37,397 bases of DNA, from the NCBI GenBank assembly GCA_020073565.1, contig JAIQEY010000052.1:1-37397 (forward strand). The letters are read 5' to 3'. Source of the stretch: Terriglobia bacterium (GTDB lineage Bacteria > Acidobacteriota > Terriglobia > Terriglobales > Acidobacteriaceae). The notes under the pieces are model-generated. The model did not search any database and was not told the DNA's origin. It was given only the letters and a program-made list of their open reading frames with translations. How positions within the stretch are numbered: position 1 is the first letter of the stretch; each line of letters begins with the position of its first letter. The position numbers and the translations under genes were made by a program. Shown one piece after another: positions 5,910-12,763 of the stretch.

Positions 5910-8087
5910 TCATGGCGCGTCCCAGGAAAACGCATAGATCTCCGGCGGGCCTACGTCTCGCAGCACCAGCGGCTCATCCTCCGGGGTCAAGGAAAACCAT
6001 GCACCAAAAGTACCGGCCCACCGGAAATCCTTCAGGCTTGCGACCTTTTCCAGCTTTTTGCTGCCGACGGCCACGCGGAAAATGCCTGGTCCGTCCGCAC
6101 TGGTGGTTGCAAGGAAATAGACATATATGGAATTTTGCGCCCAACTCTCCCAGCCCGGTCCCATATCTCGGGCGAGCAGGGTCCATTTCCGGGTGGCGAC
6201 ATCAAACAACATTAATCTGGCCCCGCCTGACTCGTGGGCCGAAATGTAGCGTCCATCGGGCGACCACCGCGGCGACCTCAAACCCTCGGACTCAGGAACA
6301 ACGGACACGCGCTGCGTTTGCAAGTCGAGTATTTTAAGTATTGAAGGACCTCTACCCACTGAAGAGGCTGAGAACCGGGATAGGGTGGAAATGGGGGTGC
6401 AGGAGCAAGTCGGCTGTCCGAACAGCAATGAGTTCCCGTCCGGGGACCAGGTCGGATCGATACCCGCCTCTGACTCCGGAAGCAAGCGCTGGAGCGCGCC
6501 CCCATCTGCAGAAACCACGTAAAGCTGCCATTGCCCTCCGGCTTTCAGACCGCTGAACGCGATTCGCTTGCCATCGGGCGACCAGTGGGGATCATAAACG
6601 ATCAATGGGGGAAAGGTAAGCTGGAGGGGTTCGCTGCCATCGGTCTTGCTGCGCCACAGCTCGCCTTGGGGAAACTTCACATAGGCCATCCAAGCGCCAT
6701 CTTTGGAAAAGCTCATTCCCTCGGCGGAAATTCCCGACAAGTATGGTAAAAAGTGCCGCGTCCCGGCGTCGTAGCGCATCAGCTCTCCGCGGCTGCGCGA
6801 ACTGATCGCAAACAGAGCTTTACCATCCAGACTAGCGATAGGGTTCCAGAAGTGCATCGGCCCGACAGTGAGCTGTTTTGGTACCAAGCTCCGTTTGCCG
6901 AACAGGCCGGTCTTTTCGCGAACCGCCCAGATGTCCGCCGTGGGAGAGATCCCAGTCCCTAACAGACCTCTCCATGAGTTAAACAGATAATATCTCCCAT
7001 CCCTCGTCCAGGCGCCGCAACACTGCATGGGCGGACTCTGCCACCCGGGGAACACCTGTTGTTGGTTCTTCCCCTCCGCCGTGATCTCCCAAAGAGCGCT
7101 GATCTCCTTGCCCAACTGATAGAACGCGAAACGTATGCGCGATCCGTCCGGAGACCAAGTGGGACTCCGCGCATAGACGGATGAATCGGGATCGCCGCGA
7201 ACCAGCTCCCGAAACCCGGTTCCATCAGACTTCGTAAGGTATAAGGCGCCGCCGTTCGCGTATACGAACTTTTCTCCGTCGGGCGACCAGCTTCCGTCGT
7301 GGGCCAGCATGCTTCCCAGCCGACGAGGAGCTCCGCCCAATATCGGTACGAGCCACAACGGCATCTCTTCGAGATTCCCAGCTCCACCCACCAGGAGTTC
7401 AGAGCGGTCGGGAGAAATATTCAGGAGTACGGCATCTTTGAGTGGAGTAGGAATCGGGACCACTTGCCCGCCGGAGGTCGAAACCGCGGCAACAGTCCAG
7501 TGGCCATCGACAAGTTCGGAAAAGTAAATCCGCAGGCCATCGGTCGCGATTGCTGTGCCCTTCTCCCGGCCGTCACTCGTGAGCTGGGTTGTTCCTAAGA
7601 TCTTCGGGGAACGCGGTTGACCCTTCAACACTGCCAACAAGACCAGGGCGAAAACCAAAGCGAACGCGGCGACTACCGACCATGGAAGCCGCAGCCACCG
7701 AGCGGGCCTTGACACTGGCGCCGGGGCTTCAACCGATATCCCTTGCCCGGCATCGTTCACCGACCCGATGAAGCGATAGCCGAGTCGCGGCAAAGTCTCG
7801 ATGAACCGGGGATTCTCGGAGTCATCTTCCAGGGCCGCCCGCAGCCGCTTTATGGCATTGTTCAGGCCCTGCTCAAAGTCCACAAAAGTGTCGGCGGGCC
7901 AGAGCCTTTTCCGCAGTTCCTCTCTGGTGACGGTTTCACCCGCACGCTCCAGCAACACCGCCAGGATCTCGATCGGTTGCCCGTGCAACCTGATTTTCAT
8001 GCCTTGTTTGTGAAGTTCTCGGGACTGCAGGTCCAGCTCGAAAACGCCAAAGCGGGTGACTAGCGAGTGTGAATCGGATGTTTTCAC
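5910..8087 (-). CDS. Membrane winged-helix regulator with a TolB/PD40 beta-propeller
   Basis: Modular protein of about 725 residues. An OmpR/CadC-type winged helix (about 10-109; FGVFELDLQSRELHKQG, then RLWPADTFVDFEQGLNNAIK and LPRLGYRFIG) faces the cytosol. One membrane helix follows at about 135-155, then a periplasmic six-bladed-type propeller with PD40 motifs such as SWSPDGEKFVY, TWSPDGSRIRF, HWSPDGKRIAF, TWSPDGNSLLF and RWSPDGRYIS. The architecture suggests a one-component membrane sensor, a family strongly expanded in Acidobacteriota. The preferred start is GTG 8087, with GGAG 8 bases upstream; the longer ATG at 8141 also has an AGGA but lies inside a dyad better read as an operator. 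Ligand and targets are unknown. Confidence 0.85.
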   Translation of the reverse strand: MKTSDSHSLVTRFGVFELDLQSRELHKQGMKIRLHGQPIEILAVLLERAGETVTREELRKRLWPADTFVDFEQGLNNAIKRLRAALEDDSENPRFIETLPRLGYRFIGSVNDAGQGISVEAPAPVSRPARWLRLPWSVVAAFALVFALVLLAVLKGQPRSPKILGTTQLTSDGREKGTAIATDGLRIYFSELVDGHWTVAAVSTSGGQVVPIPTPLKDAVLLNISPDRSELLVGGAGNLEEMPLWLVPILGGAPRRLGSMLAHDGSWSPDGEKFVYANGGALYLTKSDGTGFRELVRGDPDSSVYARSPTWSPDGSRIRFAFYQLGKEISALWEITAEGKNQQQVFPGWQSPPMQCCGAWTRDGRYYLFNSWRGLLGTGISPTADIWAVREKTGLFGKRSLVPKQLTVGPMHFWNPIASLDGKALFAISSRSRGELMRYDAGTRHFLPYLSGISAEGMSFSKDGAWMAYVKFPQGELWRSKTDGSEPLQLTFPPLIVYDPHWSPDGKRIAFSGLKAGGQWQLYVVSADGGALQRLLPESEAGIDPTWSPDGNSLLFGQPTCSCTPISTLSRFSASSVGRGPSILKILDLQTQRVSVVPESEGLRSPRWSPDGRYISAHESGGARLMLFDVATRKWTLLARDMGPGWESWAQNSIYVYFLATTSADGPGIFRVAVGSKKLEKVASLKDFRWAGTFGAWFSLTPEDEPLVLRDVGPPEIYAFSWDAP

Positions 8088-8113
8088 TGCTACCGCTCCA
8101 CTACGACACGCAG

Positions 8114-8148
8114 TGTAGCAGCATATGTCGAATTGCGACATCGCTACA
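8114..8148 (-). promoter_or_regulatory. Nested inverted repeat upstream of the propeller regulator
   Basis: The inner arms ATGTCG (8125-8130) and CGACAT (8136-8141) flank AATTG; the outer arms TGTAGC (8114-8119) and GCTACA (8143-8148) extend the symmetry unevenly. The site is 27-61 bases before the GTG start and could be an autoregulatory operator for the adjacent winged-helix protein. It is also divergent to the secreted HExxH gene at 8282, which it might co-regulate. The role is inferred from position and symmetry only. Confidence 0.4.
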
Positions 8149-8281
8149 TCCTATTAGACGCTGCGTTAAGACCCTCCGCATCAGCGAATTAGCAAGACAC
8201 CTTCTTCTCAGAGCGGTAACAGCCTCGCTCCATTGATCGCATTCCCGACTGAAACAAGACTGCCGGCAGGAGGAGTCCTGT

Positions 8282-8797
8282 ATGGAGTATTCAGCGGGAA
8301 GATCGCTAAGATGCCTCGCGTTCTGCTGCTGCCTGTTTTCACCGGGCTTGCTCTTGGCCCAACCCCTAACCGTGATCGGCGGGAGCGGCCTCCAGAAGCA
8401 ACTAGTTGCCTGCATCGAGCATGTAGCAGCTAAGGACTTGGACAGATTGCCGGGCGCAGATCACTCGATGACAATTGTCATCCTTGAACATGAGAGATTT
8501 CTGCAAGTGAAGGGCAGTTTCGGTGCCCAGCGGACGAAGCTCGCCTTCTCGCACCTGTCTACACGACGAATGTATCTGTCGTCCCATGTGTTCAGGGATC
8601 TGGACACCGCCCTGCGTTGTATTCCACATGAACTCGGGCACTTTGTGACGCGAAGCGTGTATGAGGGCAACGCCGAAATCGCGGCTGGGCGGATAAGAAC
8701 ACGCGCCCGAGAGGTTTGTATCTTCCCGACTGAACCTGTTCCGCGCCATGCGCTATCCTCTCAGCTCAAAAACTCGCAGGCCCCCGGAACCGAATAA
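8282..8797 (+). CDS. Small secreted protein with an HELGH metallopeptidase-like motif
   Basis: A 171-residue product with a hydrophobic N-terminus (about 9-26, ending LLLAQP) typical of a signal peptide, so probably exported. Residues 116-120 read HELGH, the HExxH zinc-binding helix of gluzincin/metzincin-type peptidases, and E128 or E132 (YEGNAEIAAGR) could be the third ligand. The remaining sequence (LVACIEHVAAKDLDRLP, then SHVFRDLDTALRCIP) matches no named peptidase family that I know. AGGAGG stands 7-8 bases before the ATG. It is transcribed away from the winged-helix/propeller gene. Peptidase activity is a hypothesis: the protein is short for a full peptidase domain. Confidence 0.68.
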   Translation: MEYSAGRSLRCLAFCCCLFSPGLLLAQPLTVIGGSGLQKQLVACIEHVAAKDLDRLPGADHSMTIVILEHERFLQVKGSFGAQRTKLAFSHLSTRRMYLSSHVFRDLDTALRCIPHELGHFVTRSVYEGNAEIAAGRIRTRAREVCIFPTEPVPRHALSSQLKNSQAPGTE

Positions 8798-8878
8798 GGT
8801 TCGCATCCCTGGCGCGAAAGGGCAACGGCCTCCCGGCTTCCAAGCTGTCAAGTGCGACGGCGTCGACATTTCCGTGCC

Positions 8879-8929
8879 GGGTGCTCCACTCATTCGCGTT
8901 CTTTGCGAATGAGTGGGTAGCCTGCACCC
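8879..8929. repeat. Long nested intergenic hairpin
   Basis: CCACTCATTCGC (8886-8897) and GCGAATGAGTGG (8905-8916) form a perfect 12-bp stem around GTTCTTT. The outer arms GGGTGC (8879-8884) and GCACCC (8924-8929) extend it after small internal loops. No U-tract follows, so it is a REP-like or mRNA-stabilising structure more than an intrinsic terminator. It separates the HELGH gene from vapBC. Confidence 0.5.
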
Positions 8930-8978
8930 AGAAAGCCCGCGGGAAGGACTGCCCGCACTCCGGGCGCGCCTTGTTGGT

Positions 8979-9023
8979 TTGTCACTTTATTGCCGGTGTG
9001 ACATTATGCTATCATAGTGTCAC
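8979..9023 (+). promoter_or_regulatory. vapBC promoter and palindromic operator
   Basis: TTGTCA (8979-8984) and CATTAT (9002-9007), 17 bp apart, resemble a sigma-70 promoter. An 11-bp-arm inverted repeat, GTGACATTATG (8998-9008) / CATAGTGTCAC (9013-9023) with one mismatch, covers the -10 and probable start point. Autorepression by VapB/VapBC at such a dyad is the family norm; binding here is inferred. A further GTCAC half-site lies at 8981-8985. Confidence 0.58.
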
Positions 9024-9041
9024 GCAGCAAAGGACGTGACA

Positions 9042-9293
9042 ATGGCTACCGAAACTCGAATGCGTGTCAACGCGAACGGTCGTGTGGTTATTCCCGCCCC
9101 ATACCGTGAAGCGCTTGGGATCAAGGCAGGAGATGAAGTCATCTTGCGCATGGAAGACGACGAACTCCGGATAACGACCATGAAACGCAGAATTGAACGT
9201 GCCCAGCGTCTGGTCCGGAAATATGTCAAGCCCGGCGTCTCACTGGTTGACGAGTTGATTGCTGAACGGCGCGAGGCAGCCAACCGTGAATAG
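9042..9293 (+). CDS. vapB: VapB-type AbrB/SpoVT antitoxin
   Basis: An 83-residue antitoxin. The N-terminal swapped-hairpin DNA-binding fold spans about 4-48 (MRVNANGRVVIPAPYREALG, then KAGDEVILRMEDDELRITT), with the family GRVVIP motif. The C-terminal helical tail (VDELIAERREAANRE) is the expected VapC-neutralising region. The ATG at 9042 is chosen because AAGGA lies 7 bases upstream; a GTG two codons earlier is less favoured. Its stop overlaps the vapC start by 8 bases. A strong dyad just upstream suggests autoregulation. Confidence 0.9.
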   Translation: MATETRMRVNANGRVVIPAPYREALGIKAGDEVILRMEDDELRITTMKRRIERAQRLVRKYVKPGVSLVDELIAERREAANRE

Positions 9294-9672
9294 TGTTGTG
9301 CTGGACGCCTCAGCCGTGATGACTGTGATCAACAGCGAGCCCGGTGCAGATAAGCTGACGCCTCAGATTCTCAGCAAGGCTCTGACCAGCACAGTCAATC
9401 TGGCCGAAGTGCATGGGAAGCTCATTCACCGGGGCTTCAGTCCGGACGATGCCTGGGCCGCCGCCAACGGAACGATCCACGAGGTGGTCGCATTCACGGC
9501 TGAGCATGCGAAGACTGCGGGAGACCTCGTCATCCAAACCCGCGCCCTCGGTTTATCCTTGGGGGATCGCGCCTGTCTGGCTCTGGCGATTGCGGTCCAA
9601 GCCGCAGTCTACACAGCAGACCGATCCTGGAAGAACTTGAACGTCGGCGTTCGCATCCACGTCATTCGGTAG
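9286..9672 (+). CDS. vapC: VapC-type PIN-domain ribonuclease toxin
   Basis: A 128-residue PIN-domain RNase that would be inhibited by the VapB encoded immediately upstream. The acidic metal-binding residues are all present: D7 (VVLDASAVM), E41 (NLAEVHGKL), D94 (SLGDRACLALA) and D112 (YTADRSW). VapC enzymes typically cleave tRNA or rRNA. The start is taken as GTG 9286, which places D7 at the normal distance from the N-terminus; a longer reading from 9259 would add nine unsupported residues. The pair is cleanly intact and belongs to the insert between corC and era, suggesting acquisition by transfer. Confidence 0.92.
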   Translation: MNSVVLDASAVMTVINSEPGADKLTPQILSKALTSTVNLAEVHGKLIHRGFSPDDAWAAANGTIHEVVAFTAEHAKTAGDLVIQTRALGLSLGDRACLALAIAVQAAVYTADRSWKNLNVGVRIHVIR

Positions 9673-9704
9673 TGCAGCGTGATCGTCCTGCGCGTGGGAC
9701 CGCT

Positions 9705-9725
9705 AGCAGCCAGCAGCCAGCAGCC
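9705..9725. repeat. Three tandem AGCAGCC heptamers before era
   Basis: Three perfect 7-bp units follow each other and are bracketed by GCTAG on the left and AGCTAG on the right. The repeat begins 42 bases before the era ATG. Slipped-strand variation in copy number is plausible, but no effect on era is evident. No ribosome-binding site is seen between the repeat and the ATG. Confidence 0.55.
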
Positions 9726-9746
9726 AGAAGCTAGTAGCCTATCCCT

Positions 9747-10685
9747 ATGTCCTTCCACTCCGGATTCGTTTGCATTCTCGGCCGCCCCAATGCAGGCAAG
9801 AGCACGCTGCTGAATGCGCTGGTCGGCGAGAAGCTGGCCATCATTTCTCCGAAGCCCCAGACCACGCGCAACCGTATTCTCGGAATCATCAATGTTCCGC
9901 AGCAGAAAGGCCGGGATGGCGGGCAGATTGTGCTGATCGACACGCCCGGAGTGCACCGTTCAGGCTCTTCGCTCGGACGGAAAATGATGACCGAAATCCG
10001 CGAAGCGGTGGACGGCTGCGAACTCATTCTGATGATCGTCGATGCCAAGAGGAAGTGGGATGCTGACGATGCCTTGGTCCTCGACCTCGCTAGAAAAGCG
10101 GAAACACCAGTGTTCCTGCTGCTCAATAAAATTGATCTGCTCGCCGACAAGCGCGACCTGCTCCCGCTGATTGCCCAGTTCCAGGCGCGGCACAACTTCA
10201 AGGAGATCGTCCCGATCTCCGCACTCAAGAAGAAAGGTCTCGACGAATTGCTGCCATGTGTCGTGAAAGCGTTGCCGAATGGGCCGCGTTATTTTCCTGA
10301 AGACCAGATTACCGATCAGCCGGTGCGCTTCATGGCGGCGGAGTTGATCCGAGAGCATGTTCTGATGCAGACGCATGAAGAGGTGCCACATGCGGTCTCG
10401 GTGGTGGTCGAACAGTTCGAGGAAGGTCCGAAGCTGGTGCGGATCGCCGCTGTCATCTATTGCGAGCGCGACGGTCAGAAAGCCATCCTGCTGGGGAAAG
10501 GCGGGCAGATGCTGAAGAAGATCGGCACCTCGGCCCGTTTGGACATCGAGAAGATGGTCGGCACCAAAGTATTTCTGGAACTCTTCGTGAAGGTGCAGCC
10601 GGGGTGGCGCGATTCGCGGCAGTTCGTCGAGGAACTGGACTGGCGGCGGCAACTCGAGTCGATGGCTGGTCCGCCCGAGAAGTGA
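9747..10685 (+). CDS. era: GTPase Era
   Basis: The product (312 residues; family about 300) is a ribosome-associated GTPase for 30S assembly. The G domain shows G1 GRPNAGKST (12-20), the switch/G2 PQTTRNRI, G3 DTPG and G4 NKID. The C-terminal KH domain (about 210-300) carries the AILLGKGGQMLKKIG signature that binds the 3' end of 16S rRNA. Functionally it belongs with ybeY and phoH, both involved in rRNA maturation, but here 3.9 kb of unrelated genes separate it from them. No Shine-Dalgarno sequence is obvious before the ATG. Confidence 0.96.
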   Translation: MSFHSGFVCILGRPNAGKSTLLNALVGEKLAIISPKPQTTRNRILGIINVPQQKGRDGGQIVLIDTPGVHRSGSSLGRKMMTEIREAVDGCELILMIVDAKRKWDADDALVLDLARKAETPVFLLLNKIDLLADKRDLLPLIAQFQARHNFKEIVPISALKKKGLDELLPCVVKALPNGPRYFPEDQITDQPVRFMAAELIREHVLMQTHEEVPHAVSVVVEQFEEGPKLVRIAAVIYCERDGQKAILLGKGGQMLKKIGTSARLDIEKMVGTKVFLELFVKVQPGWRDSRQFVEELDWRRQLESMAGPPEK

Positions 10686-10917
10686 GAGCTGGCTTCGATC
10701 TGGGCACGGGGGCCTTGAGTTTTCGTTCCGGCGCTACCGGACGGTTTTCTCTTTGGGCACAACAGGTTGGGCCACATTACCTTCGACCGGTTACTCCGGG
10801 TTCATCCTGATGCCGGCTCGGGCGATCAATCTATGGACTTTCTGGACGGGTTCGTGCATCTTACTTAAGGAAGGGCAAGAAAGCCCTAGAGCCGAGAACC
10901 GAACCGGTAGCCCAACC

Positions 10918-11379
10918 ATGCCCGATTCTTCCCCGTTATCGAAGCCGCCACGACCGTGCAATTTCGATACGCGCAAACTCCTTCTCAAGCTGAGCGTAAC
11001 GCTCAGCGCGGAGCGGAATGCGGTCGATCCGGTAGTACGAAGCGTTATGGAGATCGTCCGCCAGATGAAATGCGCCGACGGGCGCGAGGATGACATCGAA
11101 CTCGCTTTATCCGAAGCCCTGGCGAACGCGGTGGTGCATGGAGCGGGATCCGATCCATCGAAGATCGTGGAGTGCGACGTAGCGTGCGACGAAGAACACG
11201 GCATGCTGATCGTGGTGCGCGACCCCGGTCCGGGTTTCGACGCCGGGAAGATCTCCGATCCCTGTTACGGTGAGAATATCTATTCCAGCCACGGACGCGG
11301 CATCTACCTGATCAACCAGTTGATGGATGAAGTGCAGTTCCGAAAGAACGGCACTGAGATTCACATGATCAAAAGATAG
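10918..11379 (+). CDS. Anti-sigma regulatory factor-like ATPase (RsbW/SpoIIAB type)
   Basis: A 153-residue GHKL-fold protein. The HATPase_c_2 features are the N-box ALSEALANAVVHGAG, the G1 motif VVRDPGPGFDAGKI and the G2-like SHGRGIYLINQLMDEV. This family comprises kinases that bind and inactivate sigma factors or phosphorylate anti-anti-sigma partners. The ATG at 10918 is preferred; the frame is open further upstream to 10753, but those residues do not look conserved. No ribosome site is clear. No cognate sigma factor or STAS partner lies in this window. A palindromic terminator fills the 26 bases to the convergent gene. Confidence 0.85.
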   Translation: MPDSSPLSKPPRPCNFDTRKLLLKLSVTLSAERNAVDPVVRSVMEIVRQMKCADGREDDIELALSEALANAVVHGAGSDPSKIVECDVACDEEHGMLIVVRDPGPGFDAGKISDPCYGENIYSSHGRGIYLINQLMDEVQFRKNGTEIHMIKR

Positions 11380-11405
11380 CTCTCAGCTGAGAGCTGAGAG
11401 CTTTT
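11379..11405. terminator. Shared intrinsic terminator between convergent genes
   Basis: GCTCTCAG (11379-11386) pairs with CTGAGAGC (11394-11401) around a 7-base loop and runs into TTTT. An alternative AGCTCTCAG/CTGAGAGCT fold also exists because the spacer repeats the arm. It begins on the last base of the upstream stop codon and ends next to the convergent gene's stop; an AAAAG tract on the left may serve the minus strand, making it bidirectional. Confidence 0.7.
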
Positions 11406-12761
11406 CTACTCCTTTGCCGCAATTCCCAGACTCTTCATCTTCCGGTACAGGTGGCTTCGCTCCAGCCCGAGCGTTTCTGCGGTCCGGCTGACGTTGCCGT
11501 GATTTTCGTCCAGCTTCTTGAGAATGTAGTCGCGCTCATACGCGGCGCGAGCCTGGTGCAGGGTGGAGCCGTCGCCGCCTCCGGTCCGACGCACACCTTC
11601 GCGGTGCACCAGGGGAGGAAGATGCTTGCGTTCGAAGCGCGACGTGGTCGGATTCATGATCACAATGCGTTCCATTACATTGCGCAACTCGCGTACGTTC
11701 CCCGGCCAGCCGTAGCGCATCAGCACCTCGATCGCATCGTCGGTGATTTCGCGCGGACGACGTCCGTACGCCGATGCAAATTCCTTCAGAAAATACCGCG
11801 CGAACAGCGGGATGTCTTCTTTACGCTCGCGCAGCGGCGGCACGACGAATGGGATCACGTTGAGGCGGTAAAACAAGTCTTCACGGAAATTTCCCCTGGC
11901 GATTTCGTCTTCCAGATCTTTGTTCGTGGAAGCAATGACGCGCACGTCCACCGTGATCGGGTCATCGCTGCCGACCGGGGTGAAGCGCTGTTGTTCGAGC
12001 GTGCGCAGAACCTTGGACTGGGTCTTCAGGCTCATGTCTCCGATCTCATCGAGGAAAAGAGTTCCGCGGTCGGCTTTGTGGAACTTGCCTTCCTTGTCCG
12101 CGGTTGCCCCTGGGAATGACGCTTTGCGATGTCCGAACAGTTCGCTGTCAATCAAGTCCTCCGGGATCGCCGCGCAATTGACCTCGACAAACATCTCCTC
12201 CCGGCGCAGGCTCTGCGCGTGAATGGCGTGCGCCACCAGTTCCTTCCCGGTGCCCGACTCCCCGTAAATGAGCACACGGCCGTTGGTCGGAGCCATCAGC
12301 GCAATTTGCTGGCGCAAGGCTTTCATCGGGATGCTGTCACCCACGATCACGCTCTTTGTCTGCAGCTGCTTCTTCAGATCGCGATTTTCGTGCCGCAACT
12401 TGCGGGTCTCAATCGCGTTCTTGATCAGGATGAGCGTTTTTTCAAGCGAAAGGGGCTTTTCCGCGAAGTCGTAGGCGCCGAGCTTGGTGGCGCGCACCGC
12501 GGTTTCAATCGTGCCGTGCCCGGAGATCATGATGACCTCGGGCGGATCGTCGAGCGCGCGGATCTTCTCCAACGCCCCCAGACCGTCGATTCCCGGCAGC
12601 CAGACGTCGAGCAGAACTACGTCGAAGCTGGTCTTGCGCAGCAGTTCCAGGCAGTCTTCGCCGCTGGGGCTGGTGCCGACCTGGTAGCCTTCGTCTTCGA
12701 GAATGCCCTGCAGCGATTCTCGGATGCTGGCTTCGTCGTCGACAATCAGGATGTGTTCCAT
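11406..12761 (-). CDS. NtrX-like NtrC-family response regulator with altered GAFTGA loop
   Basis: A 451-residue protein: receiver domain (1-120, phospho-acceptor D52 in VVLLDVWLPGIDG), AAA+ domain (about 140-370) and a Fis-type C-terminal helix-turn-helix (NVSRTAETLGLERSHLYRKM). Walker A is GESGTGKE (167-174) and Walker B is GTLFLDEIGD. The sigma-54 contact loop, normally GAFTGA, reads ASFPGA (214-219), so its ability to open sigma-54 promoters is doubtful. The gene begins 2 bases after the NtrY-like kinase, its evident partner. It could be an NtrX homologue acting on nitrogen or envelope genes, but the targets are unknown. Confidence 0.9.
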   Translation of the reverse strand: MEHILIVDDEASIRESLQGILEDEGYQVGTSPSGEDCLELLRKTSFDVVLLDVWLPGIDGLGALEKIRALDDPPEVIMISGHGTIETAVRATKLGAYDFAEKPLSLEKTLILIKNAIETRKLRHENRDLKKQLQTKSVIVGDSIPMKALRQQIALMAPTNGRVLIYGESGTGKELVAHAIHAQSLRREEMFVEVNCAAIPEDLIDSELFGHRKASFPGATADKEGKFHKADRGTLFLDEIGDMSLKTQSKVLRTLEQQRFTPVGSDDPITVDVRVIASTNKDLEDEIARGNFREDLFYRLNVIPFVVPPLRERKEDIPLFARYFLKEFASAYGRRPREITDDAIEVLMRYGWPGNVRELRNVMERIVIMNPTTSRFERKHLPPLVHREGVRRTGGGDGSTLHQARAAYERDYILKKLDENHGNVSRTAETLGLERSHLYRKMKSLGIAAKE

Positions 12762-12763
12762 GG

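Noticed and set aside
9702..9738. CRISPR-like array from the AGCAGCC repeats before era
   Set aside because: The units are 7 bp with no spacers; this is a simple tandem repeat.
10753..10917. N-terminal extension of the anti-sigma ATPase
   Set aside because: The extra 55 residues do not resemble the family; the ATG at 10918 gives a normal-length protein.
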